From the IMG/VR virus record IMGVR_UViG_3300038496_000083, positions 1-39,711 of that record: a stretch of DNA of 39,711 bases; one strand, 5' to 3'. Source of the DNA: a virus. Below are positions 1-8,054 of the stretch, in pieces (the first letter of the stretch is position 1; the number at the start of each line of letters is the position of its first letter). The notes beneath the pieces were generated by a model. The model did no database searches and was not told the origin of the DNA. It was given only the letters and a program-made list of their open reading frames with translations. Position numbers and translations under genes: made by a program.

Positions 1-78
1 AAAGACCGACAAGAACACAGTATGAAAAAAGCTGGAGAATTGGCTTGTAAATTTTGCGAGAAGCACTTAGCTTATTAA
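1..78 (+). CDS. 3' end of a truncated CDS, unknown
   Basis: Frame 1 is open from the first base to TAA at 76-78 and reads 25 residues, including CKFC near the end. The start lies outside the window. The short Cys-x-x-Cys could be part of a metal-binding site, but 25 residues are too few to assign a family. It could also be chance open frame, because AT-rich DNA this close to an edge gives little support either way. No terminator follows directly. Confidence 0.35.
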   Translation, partial: KDRQEHSMKKAGELACKFCEKHLAY

Positions 79-187
79 TTTTTATTAATTATATAATGTG
101 TTATTGTGCGTTTTAATGCACTCTAACGTATTACAGATAAGATTAGTTGCGACTAAATTAATAAATGAATTTAATAAATAAGAATAA
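79..187. other. AT-rich spacer with small hairpins
   Basis: No gene is visible. Two short inverted repeats occur: GTGCG-TTTTAA-TGCAC near 106-121, and a TTAGT-TGCG-ACTAA tetraloop hairpin near 143-156. The stretch is very A/T rich and its style resembles the spacers at 479-641 and 885-936 more than the tightly packed phage genes after 937. Confidence 0.4.
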
Positions 188-478
188 ATGAATTACGACA
201 CAAAACAAATAAGCATAGCATTAGAGGAATTACACAACAGTAAAGATGTGAGCGATGCAGCCTACTCAACTTTAAAATACGCAATAGAGCAATTAATTTT
301 ATCTGGTGTTAGCAATAGTATTCCTGCTGTAAGGGTTAGATGGCATCCAACAGATACAGACGAAACGTTTGTCGGAACAGTTATTGACGAAAAGCTAAAT
401 TACTATGTTGTGATACCCGACCAAAATTTAACATTAAACCAAAATTGGAACAAAAAACTATGCGATGTACTTCGTTAG
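188..478 (+). CDS. Hypothetical protein, 96 aa
   Basis: Open frame of 96 residues starting at ATG 188 after an A/T-rich leader (AATAAGAATAA). I do not recognise the family. The N-terminal half looks helical and acidic/amphipathic (residues 1-45). The C-terminal half has alternating hydrophobic residues (VRWHP, VGTVID, YYVVIP) that suggest a small beta domain. There is no signal peptide or membrane segment. The stop codon lies inside an inverted repeat (CGTTAG at 472, CTAACG at 488). It stands alone, with non-coding spacers on both sides, unlike the overlapping genes further right. Confidence 0.6.
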   Translation: MNYDTKQISIALEELHNSKDVSDAAYSTLKYAIEQLILSGVSNSIPAVRVRWHPTDTDETFVGTVIDEKLNYYVVIPDQNLTLNQNWNKKLCDVLR

Positions 479-540
479 ATATTATTGCTAACGTTAAAAT
501 ATATGAAAAGTTGTCCAGTTTATTAACGCAAAAACTGGAC
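472..540. repeat. Two inverted repeats after the 96-aa gene
   Basis: The first is CGTTAG (472-477) with CTAACG (488-493), overlapping the stop codon. The second has 9-bp arms, GTCCAGTTT (513-521) and AAACTGGAC (532-540), around a 10-base loop. No T-run follows on the + strand. On the - strand a weak T-rich tail follows. They could be bidirectional terminators or recombination-type structures; the sequence alone does not decide. Confidence 0.45.
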
Positions 541-641
541 ATTAAAAACGAATTAACTTAACAATAACAAGACTTTGCAGAATACCACCTATGGCAATTT
601 TTTATATATGGTGTTGTACATCTGTTAAAAAATATGGGATT

Positions 642-884
642 ATGACAGACCAAGAAAAAATACAAAAACTAAAACACGCATTTGAGGAAACCATTTGGAT
701 GGCTATAAGATATGCTGATGGTAGACACACTTACGCACCGAGTATGGTAAGGGATGCAATTAAAGATTTTAAAATGGTTTTTCCTGATTGGAAACCTAAA
801 CATGATGGAGTAATAAAACCACCTAACAAAGAAGATTTAGGAGGGATGAACTTTGAAAGCGACCACCTACACGATATTTTTTAA
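642..884 (+). CDS. Hypothetical protein, 80 aa
   Basis: The open frame begins at 591, but the first 17 codons give a hydrophobic, Cys-containing stretch unlike the rest. ATG 642 (MTDQEKIQKL) gives a normal soluble start and is preferred. The 80-residue product has a helical N-terminus, a central IRYADGRHTYAPSMV segment and an acidic C-terminus ending HDIF. I do not recognise it. It may be phage accessory or belong to whatever DNA lies left of 900. No partner gene is evident. Confidence 0.55.
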   Translation: MTDQEKIQKLKHAFEETIWMAIRYADGRHTYAPSMVRDAIKDFKMVFPDWKPKHDGVIKPPNKEDLGGMNFESDHLHDIF

Positions 885-936
885 TTGTAGACAACGTATG
901 GTTAGATTTTTAACGGATTAAAAGAACGAAATATTA

Positions 937-1431
937 ATGAAAATACTAATTATTGGTCATGCAAGACATGGCAAGGATACGATAGCAGAGATGATTAGAG
1001 ATAACTTCGGATTGGAGTTTCAGTCATCCTCACAAGCAGCAGCCAACATCTTTATCTACGATGAGTTGAAGGATAAGTACGGATACATTACCCCAGAGGA
1101 ATGCTTTGCGGATAGAGTAAACCACAGAGCAGAGTGGCACGACCTTATCTGTGGATACAATCAGTTCGACAAGGCACGTCTAGCCAAGGATATACTCCTT
1201 AATGCTGATATGTATGTTGGTATGAGAAGTAATGCTGAGGTTGAAGAGTGTCTTGACCAAGGTCTGTTTGACCTAGTCATTGGGGTATTCAATCCACATG
1301 AGGCTTTGGAGCCAGAAGATTCTTTTGACATCGACTTATGGGAGAAGGCTGACTTTGTAATCCCTAACGCAGGTACTCTGGAAGAACTAGAGTACAAGGT
1401 AACTGATGTGTTTAATTATATACTACGATAA
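937..1431 (+). CDS. P-loop kinase, deoxynucleoside monophosphate kinase-like
   Basis: The 164-residue protein opens with a beta strand and a Walker A loop, GHARHGKDT at residues 7-15. The GxxxxGKD/T form is typical of phage dNMP kinases and related small nucleotide kinases. Such enzymes phosphorylate dNMPs to dNDPs with ATP in the cytoplasm, supplying dNTPs for phage replication. The alternating alpha/beta pattern and length suit a P-loop kinase; the substrate cannot be read from the sequence. It heads a tight + strand block with a HAD phosphatase, ThyX and ribonucleotide reductase, which supports a nucleotide role. Its stop overlaps the next start (ATAATGG), so translation is probably coupled. 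An adenylate-kinase-like or other small P-loop ATPase remains possible. Confidence 0.7.
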   Translation: MKILIIGHARHGKDTIAEMIRDNFGLEFQSSSQAAANIFIYDELKDKYGYITPEECFADRVNHRAEWHDLICGYNQFDKARLAKDILLNADMYVGMRSNAEVEECLDQGLFDLVIGVFNPHEALEPEDSFDIDLWEKADFVIPNAGTLEELEYKVTDVFNYILR

Positions 1432-1850
1432 TGGTAAAGGAAATGTTAAAGAGAAAGTTTGTAGCAACTTCGGTGGTAATAGCTGTGGACTTTGACGGAA
1501 CCATCTGCACATTATCCTATCCTGCTATTGGACGGGAACGTATGGGTGCAAAGGAGTATATCAATCAGCTATATGATGAGGGGTATGCAATCGTAATCAA
1601 TACCTGTAGACAAGGTCAGGCTGCTGAGGATGCTAAGACATTCCTTAAGATACGTGGGATAAAGTATGATGAGTTCAATGAGAACATGCCACATATCCTT
1701 GACCTGTACGGATGTGATACCCGTAAGATATCCGCAGATGTGTACATCGATGATAAGTGTTTGTTCGAGATTCCATCTTGGAACAACAAGTACGCAATTA
1801 TTAAGAAGAAGTTCCCAGAATGTAAAAAACCTGTAGTTCATGAAAGTTAG
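1431..1850 (+). CDS. HAD-superfamily phosphatase
   Basis: The 139-residue protein has the HAD motifs in order: motif I DFDGT at residues 20-24 (nucleophile D20, acid/base D22), motif II threonine T58 in INTCRQG, and motif IV YIDDK with D107/D108. Length and layout match small cap-less HAD hydrolases found in Bacteroidota and their phages. The product is a cytoplasmic phosphatase, possibly a nucleotidase given its neighbours, but the substrate is unknown. It starts one base before the kinase stop ends, and its own 3' end overlaps the small HTH gene at 1840, so the three are likely one message. An alternative start at the internal ATG 1443 is possible. Confidence 0.75.
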   Translation: MVKEMLKRKFVATSVVIAVDFDGTICTLSYPAIGRERMGAKEYINQLYDEGYAIVINTCRQGQAAEDAKTFLKIRGIKYDEFNENMPHILDLYGCDTRKISADVYIDDKCLFEIPSWNNKYAIIKKKFPECKKPVVHES

Positions 1851-1983
1851 TATAGAAGAGTGGAGAAAGATAAAGGATTATAGTACTGGTGAGTATTCAA
1901 TGAGGGAGTTAGCAAGTAAATACAATACTAGTAATGGTTATGTATGTAATGTAGTAAATAATCAAATAAGAGTGAATATATGA
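1840..1983 (+). CDS. Small helix-turn-helix protein, 47 aa
   Basis: A short frame begins at ATG 1840 inside the end of the HAD gene and ends with TGA at 1981-1983 overlapping the ThyX start (ATATGA). Residues 20-45 (SMRELASKYNTSNGYVCNVV) read as a helix-turn-helix of the recognition type used in resolvases and phage regulators. Overlap on both sides indicates coupled translation, and codon use matches the neighbours. It could be a DNA-binding regulator of this operon or a remnant of a larger homing-endonuclease DNA-binding tail. The function is not known; the call rests on one predicted HTH. Confidence 0.6.
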   Translation: MKVSIEEWRKIKDYSTGEYSMRELASKYNTSNGYVCNVVNNQIRVNI

Positions 1984-2657
1984 AAGTAGAACTAAAAACT
2001 ATAACCCCAAACGCTGAGGTTACTATTGTTGAAATAGCCAGAGTATCCAGTAGTAGGAAAGACAAATCAGAAAAACCAGAGGGGTTACTGAATTACTTAT
2101 TAAAACATAAGCATTTTTCACCCTTTGAGCATGCAAGTATTACATTTGACATCACAACGTCCAAGGCTATAGGTATCCAGTTGATACGCCATAGGTCTTT
2201 CACGTTCCAAGAGTTCTCACAGCGATATCAGGATATTAGTAGGATTAGTGAGAGTGGAATGTTTGAGGATATAGAGTTGAGGGAACAGTCTACTAACAAT
2301 AGACAGAGTAGTGAGAAAGTTATATGTCCATCTACATTAGTATTACGTAATCCCAATGGTCGAGAGTATGACTATAAAGATGCATATACTCTGATTAAGG
2401 AGCACATGATGCGTTCTAAGAATTTATATGAAGAGTTATTAGAGGTAGGAGTTGCTAGGGAACAGGCACGTATGGTCTTACCTATGGCTACCAAGACTCG
2501 TATCTATATGACTGGTACAATTAGGTCATGGATACATTTCTTGAACATAAGGGATGATGAGCATGCTCAGAAGGAGATACGATTGATTGCTCAGGAGATT
2601 AAAGCAATCATGATAGAAGAGTTACCAATCATTTCAAAAGCATTATCATGGATATAA
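1980..2657 (+). CDS. thyX: FAD-dependent thymidylate synthase ThyX
   Basis: The 225-residue protein carries the ThyX signature RHRx7S: R70-H71-R72 followed by S80 in RHRSFTFQEFSQRY. ThyX converts dUMP to dTMP using methylene-tetrahydrofolate, with FAD and NADPH, as a homotetramer in the cytoplasm. Length is normal. A second conserved region, around ARMVLPMATKTRIYMTGTIRSWIHFL (read as two adjoining segments near residues 163-188), fits the dUMP/FAD-binding C-terminal half. It lies between the HAD/HTH genes and ribonucleotide reductase, completing a phage dNTP pathway. Its stop overlaps the following lipoprotein start by 10 bases. Confidence 0.95.
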   Translation: MKVELKTITPNAEVTIVEIARVSSSRKDKSEKPEGLLNYLLKHKHFSPFEHASITFDITTSKAIGIQLIRHRSFTFQEFSQRYQDISRISESGMFEDIELREQSTNNRQSSEKVICPSTLVLRNPNGREYDYKDAYTLIKEHMMRSKNLYEELLEVGVAREQARMVLPMATKTRIYMTGTIRSWIHFLNIRDDEHAQKEIRLIAQEIKAIMIEELPIISKALSWI

Positions 2658-3364
2658 AACTTAGAAACATAATTACATTACTATTAACTATATTGATAGT
2701 TGGTTCGTGCAGAAAGGAAACTGATTTGATTTCCGAAAAGATTACCCTATCGATAACTGTAGATAAGCTGTGGGTGGTGAACAATCAATTCAATAACAAA
2801 GCCAGTAAAAGTTGTGACTTCCCTGAGACATTTGCCCCTATAGATAGTAGGACATATTACCTAGTATTGGAGAGTTTGGACAATGGAGAAATCCAGAGGA
2901 TTGTCATAGATGATAACGCAGGTAGTTTCACCTTCACAAATCACGGTGATAATTATAGACTGTTCACATCTACATTTGATGGGGAGATATTACCAGAGAC
3001 TGGTGATAACTACTACTGGTTTAGTGAGCAGGTCTTAGACTTAGGTGTCAATAGAGACATTGAAGTTCTACTGGAGAATCCATACTCTGCAGTTGTGGTT
3101 GTCAATAAGGAGAATACGATACAACCTACCCCTACACTAGATGGACAGGATATGTTTGTAAAGTCTGATGGGTGGTATATCTTCACAAAGGTGGAAGGTG
3201 AAGAGGCTATTCAGATACTCAAAACCGATGGAGGTACTGTTAATTTGAATACAGATTACGAACCTACTCAGATATATACCTACATGTACTGTCAACCACT
3301 TAGTGCTAGTATATCCAAGAGTACTATACCGTTTACAGTAAACAACAACATCCAGATAAATTAG
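2648..3364 (+). CDS. Predicted phage-encoded lipoprotein
   Basis: The N-terminus has a short positive region (MDIKLRN), a hydrophobic stretch (IITLLLTILIV) and a lipobox VGSC with Cys21 as the predicted lipidated residue. The mature 218 residues are mainly beta-type and acidic, with no membrane segment. I do not recognise a family, although the beta-rich form faintly recalls Bacteroidota fimbrillin-like lipoproteins. The gene overlaps thyX by 10 bases, so it is made together with early nucleotide enzymes. A cell-envelope protein expressed early could alter the host surface, for example in superinfection exclusion; that is inference. No terminator separates it from nrdB, but a weak -7 box follows at 3382. 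Confidence 0.75.
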   Translation: MDIKLRNIITLLLTILIVGSCRKETDLISEKITLSITVDKLWVVNNQFNNKASKSCDFPETFAPIDSRTYYLVLESLDNGEIQRIVIDDNAGSFTFTNHGDNYRLFTSTFDGEILPETGDNYYWFSEQVLDLGVNRDIEVLLENPYSAVVVVNKENTIQPTPTLDGQDMFVKSDGWYIFTKVEGEEAIQILKTDGGTVNLNTDYEPTQIYTYMYCQPLSASISKSTIPFTVNNNIQIN

Positions 3365-3381
3365 GGTTGATAAATTATTTG

Positions 3382-3389
3382 TATCTTCG
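3382..3389 (+). promoter_or_regulatory. Possible -7 box for nrdBA
   Basis: TATCTTCG differs from the Bacteroidota -7 consensus TAnnTTTG at one position and is preceded by ATTTG as in other boxes here. No TTTG is seen about 20 bp upstream. It lies 36 bases before the nrdB start, whose leader is A-rich (AAAAAAACATAAAGAAAC). Confidence 0.45.
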
Positions 3390-3424
3390 TAGTTCCGCTT
3401 TTAACCAAAAAAACATAAAGAAAC

Positions 3425-4399
3425 ATGAGTTTATTTGACCGAAGGGTTGCATTCAAGCCCTACGAATACCCTGACTTGCTCTATTACAAAGATGCAATTC
3501 GCCATTCATACTGGCTACACACAGAGTTTAACGTGTCAAGTGATATCCAAGACTTTAAAGTAAATGTTTCCCCTGCCGAACGCTCAGTCATTAAGAAGAC
3601 CATGATGGCAATCTCTCAGATAGAGATTTCTGTTAAGACCTTCTGGGCTAAGATATACGACAGGATGCCCAAGCCTGAGATAGGTGCTGTGGGTATGACA
3701 TTTGCTGAGTCAGAGATTCGTCATGCAGATGCCTACGCTTTCCTTCTGGAAAAGTTAGGTCTCAATGATGAGTTCGAGAAGATACACGAGATACCTGCAA
3801 TGATTGACAGAATCAATTACCTTCAAAAGCACATAAGTGGCTCCCGTAGTAGGGATGATAAGACCTATGCTTTGTCGGTACTATTATTCTCAGTCTTCAT
3901 TGAACACGTTTCCCTGTTCAGCCAGTTCTTAATCATGATGTCATTCAACAAGCACAAAGGCATGTTCAAGGGCATATCCAATATCGTAGAGGCTACCAGT
4001 AAAGAGGAAGACATTCATGGTATGTTCGGTATCGAGATTGTAAAGATATTGAAGAAGGAGAAACCTGAGTGGTTTGATGATGAGATGGAGCAAGCTATTA
4101 TCAAGGCATGCGTCAAGGCAGAGACTGCAGAGAAGAAAGTCCTAGATTGGATTTTTGAAGACGGGGAATTGGATTTCCTACCAAAAGATGTAGTTGTCAA
4201 CTTCATACGTGACAGGTTTAACAGTTCATTGGAGTCCCTAGGGATTGCACCACAGTTCGAAGTGGATACTGATATGCTTGACTTGACCGAGTGGTTTGAT
4301 GATGAGGCTCTGGTGAGTAAGGATAATGACAACTTCAACAAGCGTAGTACATCGTACTCAAAGAAAAGTAAAAGTGTAACTTCTAAAGACTTATTTTAA
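3425..4399 (+). CDS. nrdB: Ribonucleotide reductase class I, beta subunit
   Basis: The 324-residue protein carries the di-metal centre of class I beta subunits. E97-x-x-H100-x-x-x-Y104 in ESEIRHADAY gives two ligands and the radical tyrosine with the same spacing as E. coli E115/H118/Y122. A later glutamate in VFIEHVSLF and the EEDIH pair (second E-x-x-H) complete the ligand set. The upstream ligand appears to be Glu in ISQIEIS rather than Asp, as in many Bacteroidota forms. The subunit generates and stores the tyrosyl radical passed to NrdA for reduction of ribonucleotides. The gene ends one base before the nrdA start; the two form an operon, probably from the weak -7 box at 3382. Confidence 0.95.
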   Translation: MSLFDRRVAFKPYEYPDLLYYKDAIRHSYWLHTEFNVSSDIQDFKVNVSPAERSVIKKTMMAISQIEISVKTFWAKIYDRMPKPEIGAVGMTFAESEIRHADAYAFLLEKLGLNDEFEKIHEIPAMIDRINYLQKHISGSRSRDDKTYALSVLLFSVFIEHVSLFSQFLIMMSFNKHKGMFKGISNIVEATSKEEDIHGMFGIEIVKILKKEKPEWFDDEMEQAIIKACVKAETAEKKVLDWIFEDGELDFLPKDVVVNFIRDRFNSSLESLGIAPQFEVDTDMLDLTEWFDDEALVSKDNDNFNKRSTSYSKKSKSVTSKDLF

Positions 4400-4400
4400 C

Positions 4401-6047
4401 ATGGCAAAATTTGATTGGCTGAACAAGGACAGCAGGACATTCCTTGAACGTGGATACCTCTTAGAAGGGGTTACTCCAGAAGAAAGAATTAAAGAAATAG
4501 CTGATGAGGCTGAGAGAATCCTTGGTATTAGGGGTTTTTCAAATAAGTTCTACGACTACATGTCAAGGGGTTGGTTTTCATTATCATCCCCAGTATGGGC
4601 TAACTTTGGGCTAGAGCGTGGGTTACCCATCTCTTGCTTTGGTAGTTACATTGGTGATAGTGTTGAATCGATTCTAGGAACAGCCAAGGAGGTTGGGATG
4701 ATGTCCAAGTACGGAGGTGGAACCTCAGCATACTTTGGTCACATCAGAGGGAGAGGTTCTAAGATTACTGATAATGGGGAGAGTAATGGTTCCTATCCAT
4801 TTGCTAGGATATTCGACACCCTTATCGATGTAGTATCTCAGGGTTCCACAAGACGTGGATACATGGCAGGTTACATTGACATAGAACATCCAGATATTCT
4901 GGAATGGTTAGATGCATTGAAGGAGGGGAATCCTATCCAGTTAATGTACTACGGAGTTTGTGTAGGTGATGACTGGTTACAGGAGATGAAGGATGGAGAC
5001 CAAGCAAAGCGTGAGACATGGGCTAAGGTGATAGAGGCAAGAGGTGAAGTAGGTGTACCTTACATCATGTTCAAGGACACAGTAAATAGAAATACTGTGG
5101 ATGTCTACAGGAACGAAGGTCGTACAATCTATGCATCAAACCTCTGTAGTGAGATATGCTTACCATCCAATGAGGAAGAGTCATTTGTATGCTGCCTATC
5201 CTCAATGAACCTATTACATTACGATGAGTGGAAGGATACGGATGCGGTTGAAATCCTTACAATATTCCTAGATGCTGTGATGACTGAGTTCATTAGGAAG
5301 ACAGAAGGGGATAAGGATATGGTTAGAGCACATACATTCGCTAAGAATCACCGTGCCCTAGGTCTTGGAGTTCTTGGATGGCATGATTACCTGCAGAGTA
5401 AGAATATAGCTTTTGACTCGTTCGATGCGATGCAGCATAATGTAAGAATCCACAAGGATATCAAGGAGAAGGCATATATAGCCTCCAGAGACATGGCTAA
5501 GTGGTTTGGAGAGCCACCTGTTTTAAAAGGATATGGGAGACGTAATACTACGCTACTTGCCATTGCACCAACAAAGAGTAGTTCGTTTATCCTAGGGCAG
5601 GTGAGTCAGACCATTCAGCCTCATGAGAGTAATTATTACATCAGGGATGCAGCCAAGATTAAGGTTACCGTTAAAAACCCTTTCCTTACTAGAGAACTTG
5701 CTCGTATAGGTAAGGATACTAGGGAGGTTTGGAAATCCATAAAGGAGAACAACGGTTCCGTACAGCATCTTGACTTTCTTAGTGACCACTTGAAGAAGGT
5801 GTATGAGACATCCTTTGAGATTAGTCAGTTGTCAATCATTCAACAGGCTGCTCAGAGGCAGAAGTACATATGTCAGTCTCAGTCATTGAATGTAATGATA
5901 CATCCTAAGACTTCAATCAAGGAGATTAATGAGTTGCTATTGACAGCACATCAACTTGGAGTGAAGACTTTGTATTACCAGAATAACCTTAACGCAGCGC
6001 AGGAGTTTAAAAGAAACCTCTTGACGTGTGCAAGTTGTGAATCTTAA
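4401..6047 (+). CDS. nrdA: Ribonucleotide reductase class I, alpha subunit (short)
   Basis: Catalytic subunit of 548 residues. Visible are the redox Cys79 (PISCFGSY), the radical-site set N247-x-C249-x-E251 in SNLCSEI, the partner Cys at 264/265 (VCCLSS), the tyrosine pair in LYYQNNL that relays the radical from NrdB, and a C-terminal CASCES tail whose Cys pair is re-reduced by thioredoxin or glutaredoxin. It is much shorter than the usual 750 residues: the N-terminal ATP-cone activity domain is absent, so dATP shut-off through that domain is not expected. It reduces NDPs to dNDPs in the cytoplasm. The start is two bases after the nrdB stop. Confidence 0.95.
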   Translation: MAKFDWLNKDSRTFLERGYLLEGVTPEERIKEIADEAERILGIRGFSNKFYDYMSRGWFSLSSPVWANFGLERGLPISCFGSYIGDSVESILGTAKEVGMMSKYGGGTSAYFGHIRGRGSKITDNGESNGSYPFARIFDTLIDVVSQGSTRRGYMAGYIDIEHPDILEWLDALKEGNPIQLMYYGVCVGDDWLQEMKDGDQAKRETWAKVIEARGEVGVPYIMFKDTVNRNTVDVYRNEGRTIYASNLCSEICLPSNEEESFVCCLSSMNLLHYDEWKDTDAVEILTIFLDAVMTEFIRKTEGDKDMVRAHTFAKNHRALGLGVLGWHDYLQSKNIAFDSFDAMQHNVRIHKDIKEKAYIASRDMAKWFGEPPVLKGYGRRNTTLLAIAPTKSSSFILGQVSQTIQPHESNYYIRDAAKIKVTVKNPFLTRELARIGKDTREVWKSIKENNGSVQHLDFLSDHLKKVYETSFEISQLSIIQQAAQRQKYICQSQSLNVMIHPKTSIKEINELLLTAHQLGVKTLYYQNNLNAAQEFKRNLLTCASCES

Positions 6048-6055
6048 AACATAAT

Positions 6056-8005
6056 ATGGATTATATATATGACATAGAGTTCTATCCTAATTTCTTCTGC
6101 GTGAATATCAGGACTCCTGATAACACCTATAGAAAGTCTTTCGAGATTTCTAATAGGAAGGATGACAGGGTAGAACTTATAGAGACATTGGAACAGAGTG
6201 ATATCAGGATGATTGGATTCAACAACAATCATTATGATTACCCTGTATTGCACTATCTTCTGGAGAACCCACAAACCAAGTTACTTAACTGGTTCCGTTG
6301 GGTACAGAAGAATATCTTCAAGGACGAAACATTTATCATATTCGAATCCCAGAGGAAGGTTAAGCAGATTGACCTGTTTAAGATTAATCATTATGATAAT
6401 ATGGCTAGGCGTTCCAGTCTTAAGTGGCTAGAATTTACCATGAGGTGGCACAAGGTGCAAGACCTTCCTATCACACCTAACACGAACGTTCCAGAAGGAT
6501 TGTTCGATGAGATGGTTAAGTATTGTTGGAACGATGTTGACTTTACACACGAACTCTACCTTATGTCATTGAATGCCATTAAGTTACGTGAGAGAATGGG
6601 TAAGAAGTACAACACGAGCCTGATGGATTACTCGGATGTTAAGATTGGTGAGTACATCAATCGTGTAAACTATGAAGAACTTTCTGGTATCAAGTACAAG
6701 GATTTTAAGAACAAACGTACGTTTCACAAACAGTTCGACCTTATTGATATCATTCCTGAGTTCATAGAGTTTCACACTCCAGAGATGAAGAAGTTCATAG
6801 AGGAACTTAAGAATGTGAGATTCAGAGATGGTGACCCGTTCGAAAGGACTATTCATCTAGGTGGTGTTGAGATTAAGTTTGCCAAGGGTGGACTTCATAG
6901 TGTCGATTCACCACGTATTCAGAAGAGGAAGGAAGGTTGGACGTTAATGGAGAAGGATGTTGGTTCCATGTATCCTAGGTTTATAGTTGTCAACGGGGTA
7001 TATCCACAGCATTTAGGTGTTGAGTGGAATACTGGTATTAGTAACAACTACGACTATAGATTGGATGAGTTGAAACCTAAACTTAAGACTCTGGAGTATG
7101 GCTCCGAGGAATGGGAAGAAGTGAACGATGAACAGGCTGTAATCAAATTAGCGATGAACGGTGGTGGATTTGGTAAGCTAGGTTCCTCACACTCTTGGCA
7201 GTTTGACCCATTGGCTAAGTATAAGGTTACAATAGGCTGTGAGTTGAGTTTGCTGATGTTGATTGAGGCGTTCCATATAAGAGGTATAGATATCATATCG
7301 GTGAACACGGATGGTGTTGTTGTACACTACCCTAAGACCATGCAGTACATCGTTGATAAGATTCACGCTTGGTGGGAAGAGAAGACTCAGTTCTTACTTG
7401 AGGACACACACTACAGACAGATTGTATTCTCTACTGTTAACGATTACATTGCAGAGATTGTTGACCCAATAACGGATGAGACTGATAAAATCAAGTACAA
7501 GGGTGACTTTGAGATTGATAAGGAGAGTCACAAGAATAACAGTCAGCGTATTGTGTCGATTGCTCTTTCAGAATACTTCATAAGTGGTATACCTATTAAG
7601 GAAACCATCGGTGCCGTAGGAAGGGAGTTCATCAACTCCAAAGGTAAACTTGAGTACACCACCATCTACGATTATTGTATTGGTCGTAGGGTTATCAATA
7701 GCTGTGAGTATTACCTAGTCGATAAGGGAAGGGCTACACTCATCCCAGACAAGGTAGTGCGTTATTACATTGCCAAGGGTAGGAAGACCCTACTCAAGAA
7801 GTTCACCAAGGGCAAGAAGGTCGGTGCGTATCAGAAGATTAATGCAGGGTTCAACGTTGAACCTTTTATGGACTACAGGAAGGAAGTTGATTATAAGATT
7901 GATGAACTGTATTACCTAGCAGAATGTCGTAAGATTATCACACCGATAGAGAAGGGAACCAGATTACTGGAGAACCCACACCCACCGCAGTTGGAACTGT
8001 TCTAG
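6056..8005 (+). CDS. Family B DNA polymerase with 3'-5' exonuclease
   Basis: A compact 649-residue replicative polymerase. Exonuclease motifs come first: Exo I D6-x-E8 (DIEFYP), Exo II N57...D61 (FNNNHYD) and Exo III Y156-x3-D160 (YCWND). Polymerase motifs follow: motif A D301-V-G-S-M-Y-P, motif B starting K364 (KLAMNGGGFG) and motif C N417-T-D419 (VNTDGVVV). Motif C has Asn in place of the first Asp of the usual DTD; the metal-binding second Asp is kept. The length is nearer to small protein-primed polymerases than to T4-type ones, but no terminal-protein gene is recognised here, so the priming mode is open. It follows nrdA by 8 bases and ends just before a strong promoter. Confidence 0.9.
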   Translation: MDYIYDIEFYPNFFCVNIRTPDNTYRKSFEISNRKDDRVELIETLEQSDIRMIGFNNNHYDYPVLHYLLENPQTKLLNWFRWVQKNIFKDETFIIFESQRKVKQIDLFKINHYDNMARRSSLKWLEFTMRWHKVQDLPITPNTNVPEGLFDEMVKYCWNDVDFTHELYLMSLNAIKLRERMGKKYNTSLMDYSDVKIGEYINRVNYEELSGIKYKDFKNKRTFHKQFDLIDIIPEFIEFHTPEMKKFIEELKNVRFRDGDPFERTIHLGGVEIKFAKGGLHSVDSPRIQKRKEGWTLMEKDVGSMYPRFIVVNGVYPQHLGVEWNTGISNNYDYRLDELKPKLKTLEYGSEEWEEVNDEQAVIKLAMNGGGFGKLGSSHSWQFDPLAKYKVTIGCELSLLMLIEAFHIRGIDIISVNTDGVVVHYPKTMQYIVDKIHAWWEEKTQFLLEDTHYRQIVFSTVNDYIAEIVDPITDETDKIKYKGDFEIDKESHKNNSQRIVSIALSEYFISGIPIKETIGAVGREFINSKGKLEYTTIYDYCIGRRVINSCEYYLVDKGRATLIPDKVVRYYIAKGRKTLLKKFTKGKKVGAYQKINAGFNVEPFMDYRKEVDYKIDELYYLAECRKIITPIEKGTRLLENPHPPQLELF

Positions 8006-8006
8006 T

Positions 8007-8038
8007 TTTGGCAGTTTGATATAATTTAACTACTTTTG
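8007..8038 (+). promoter_or_regulatory. Consensus Bacteroidota promoter
   Basis: TTTG at 8007-8010, a 20-bp spacer and TACTTTTG at 8031-8038 match the Bacteroidota primary-sigma consensus (TTTG-N19-21-TAnnTTTG). It starts just after the polymerase stop codon and would begin a message about 10 bases before the nuclease start at 8055, opening the 8055-10242 unit. Confidence 0.85.
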
Positions 8039-8054
8039 TACCAAAGAGTATATT

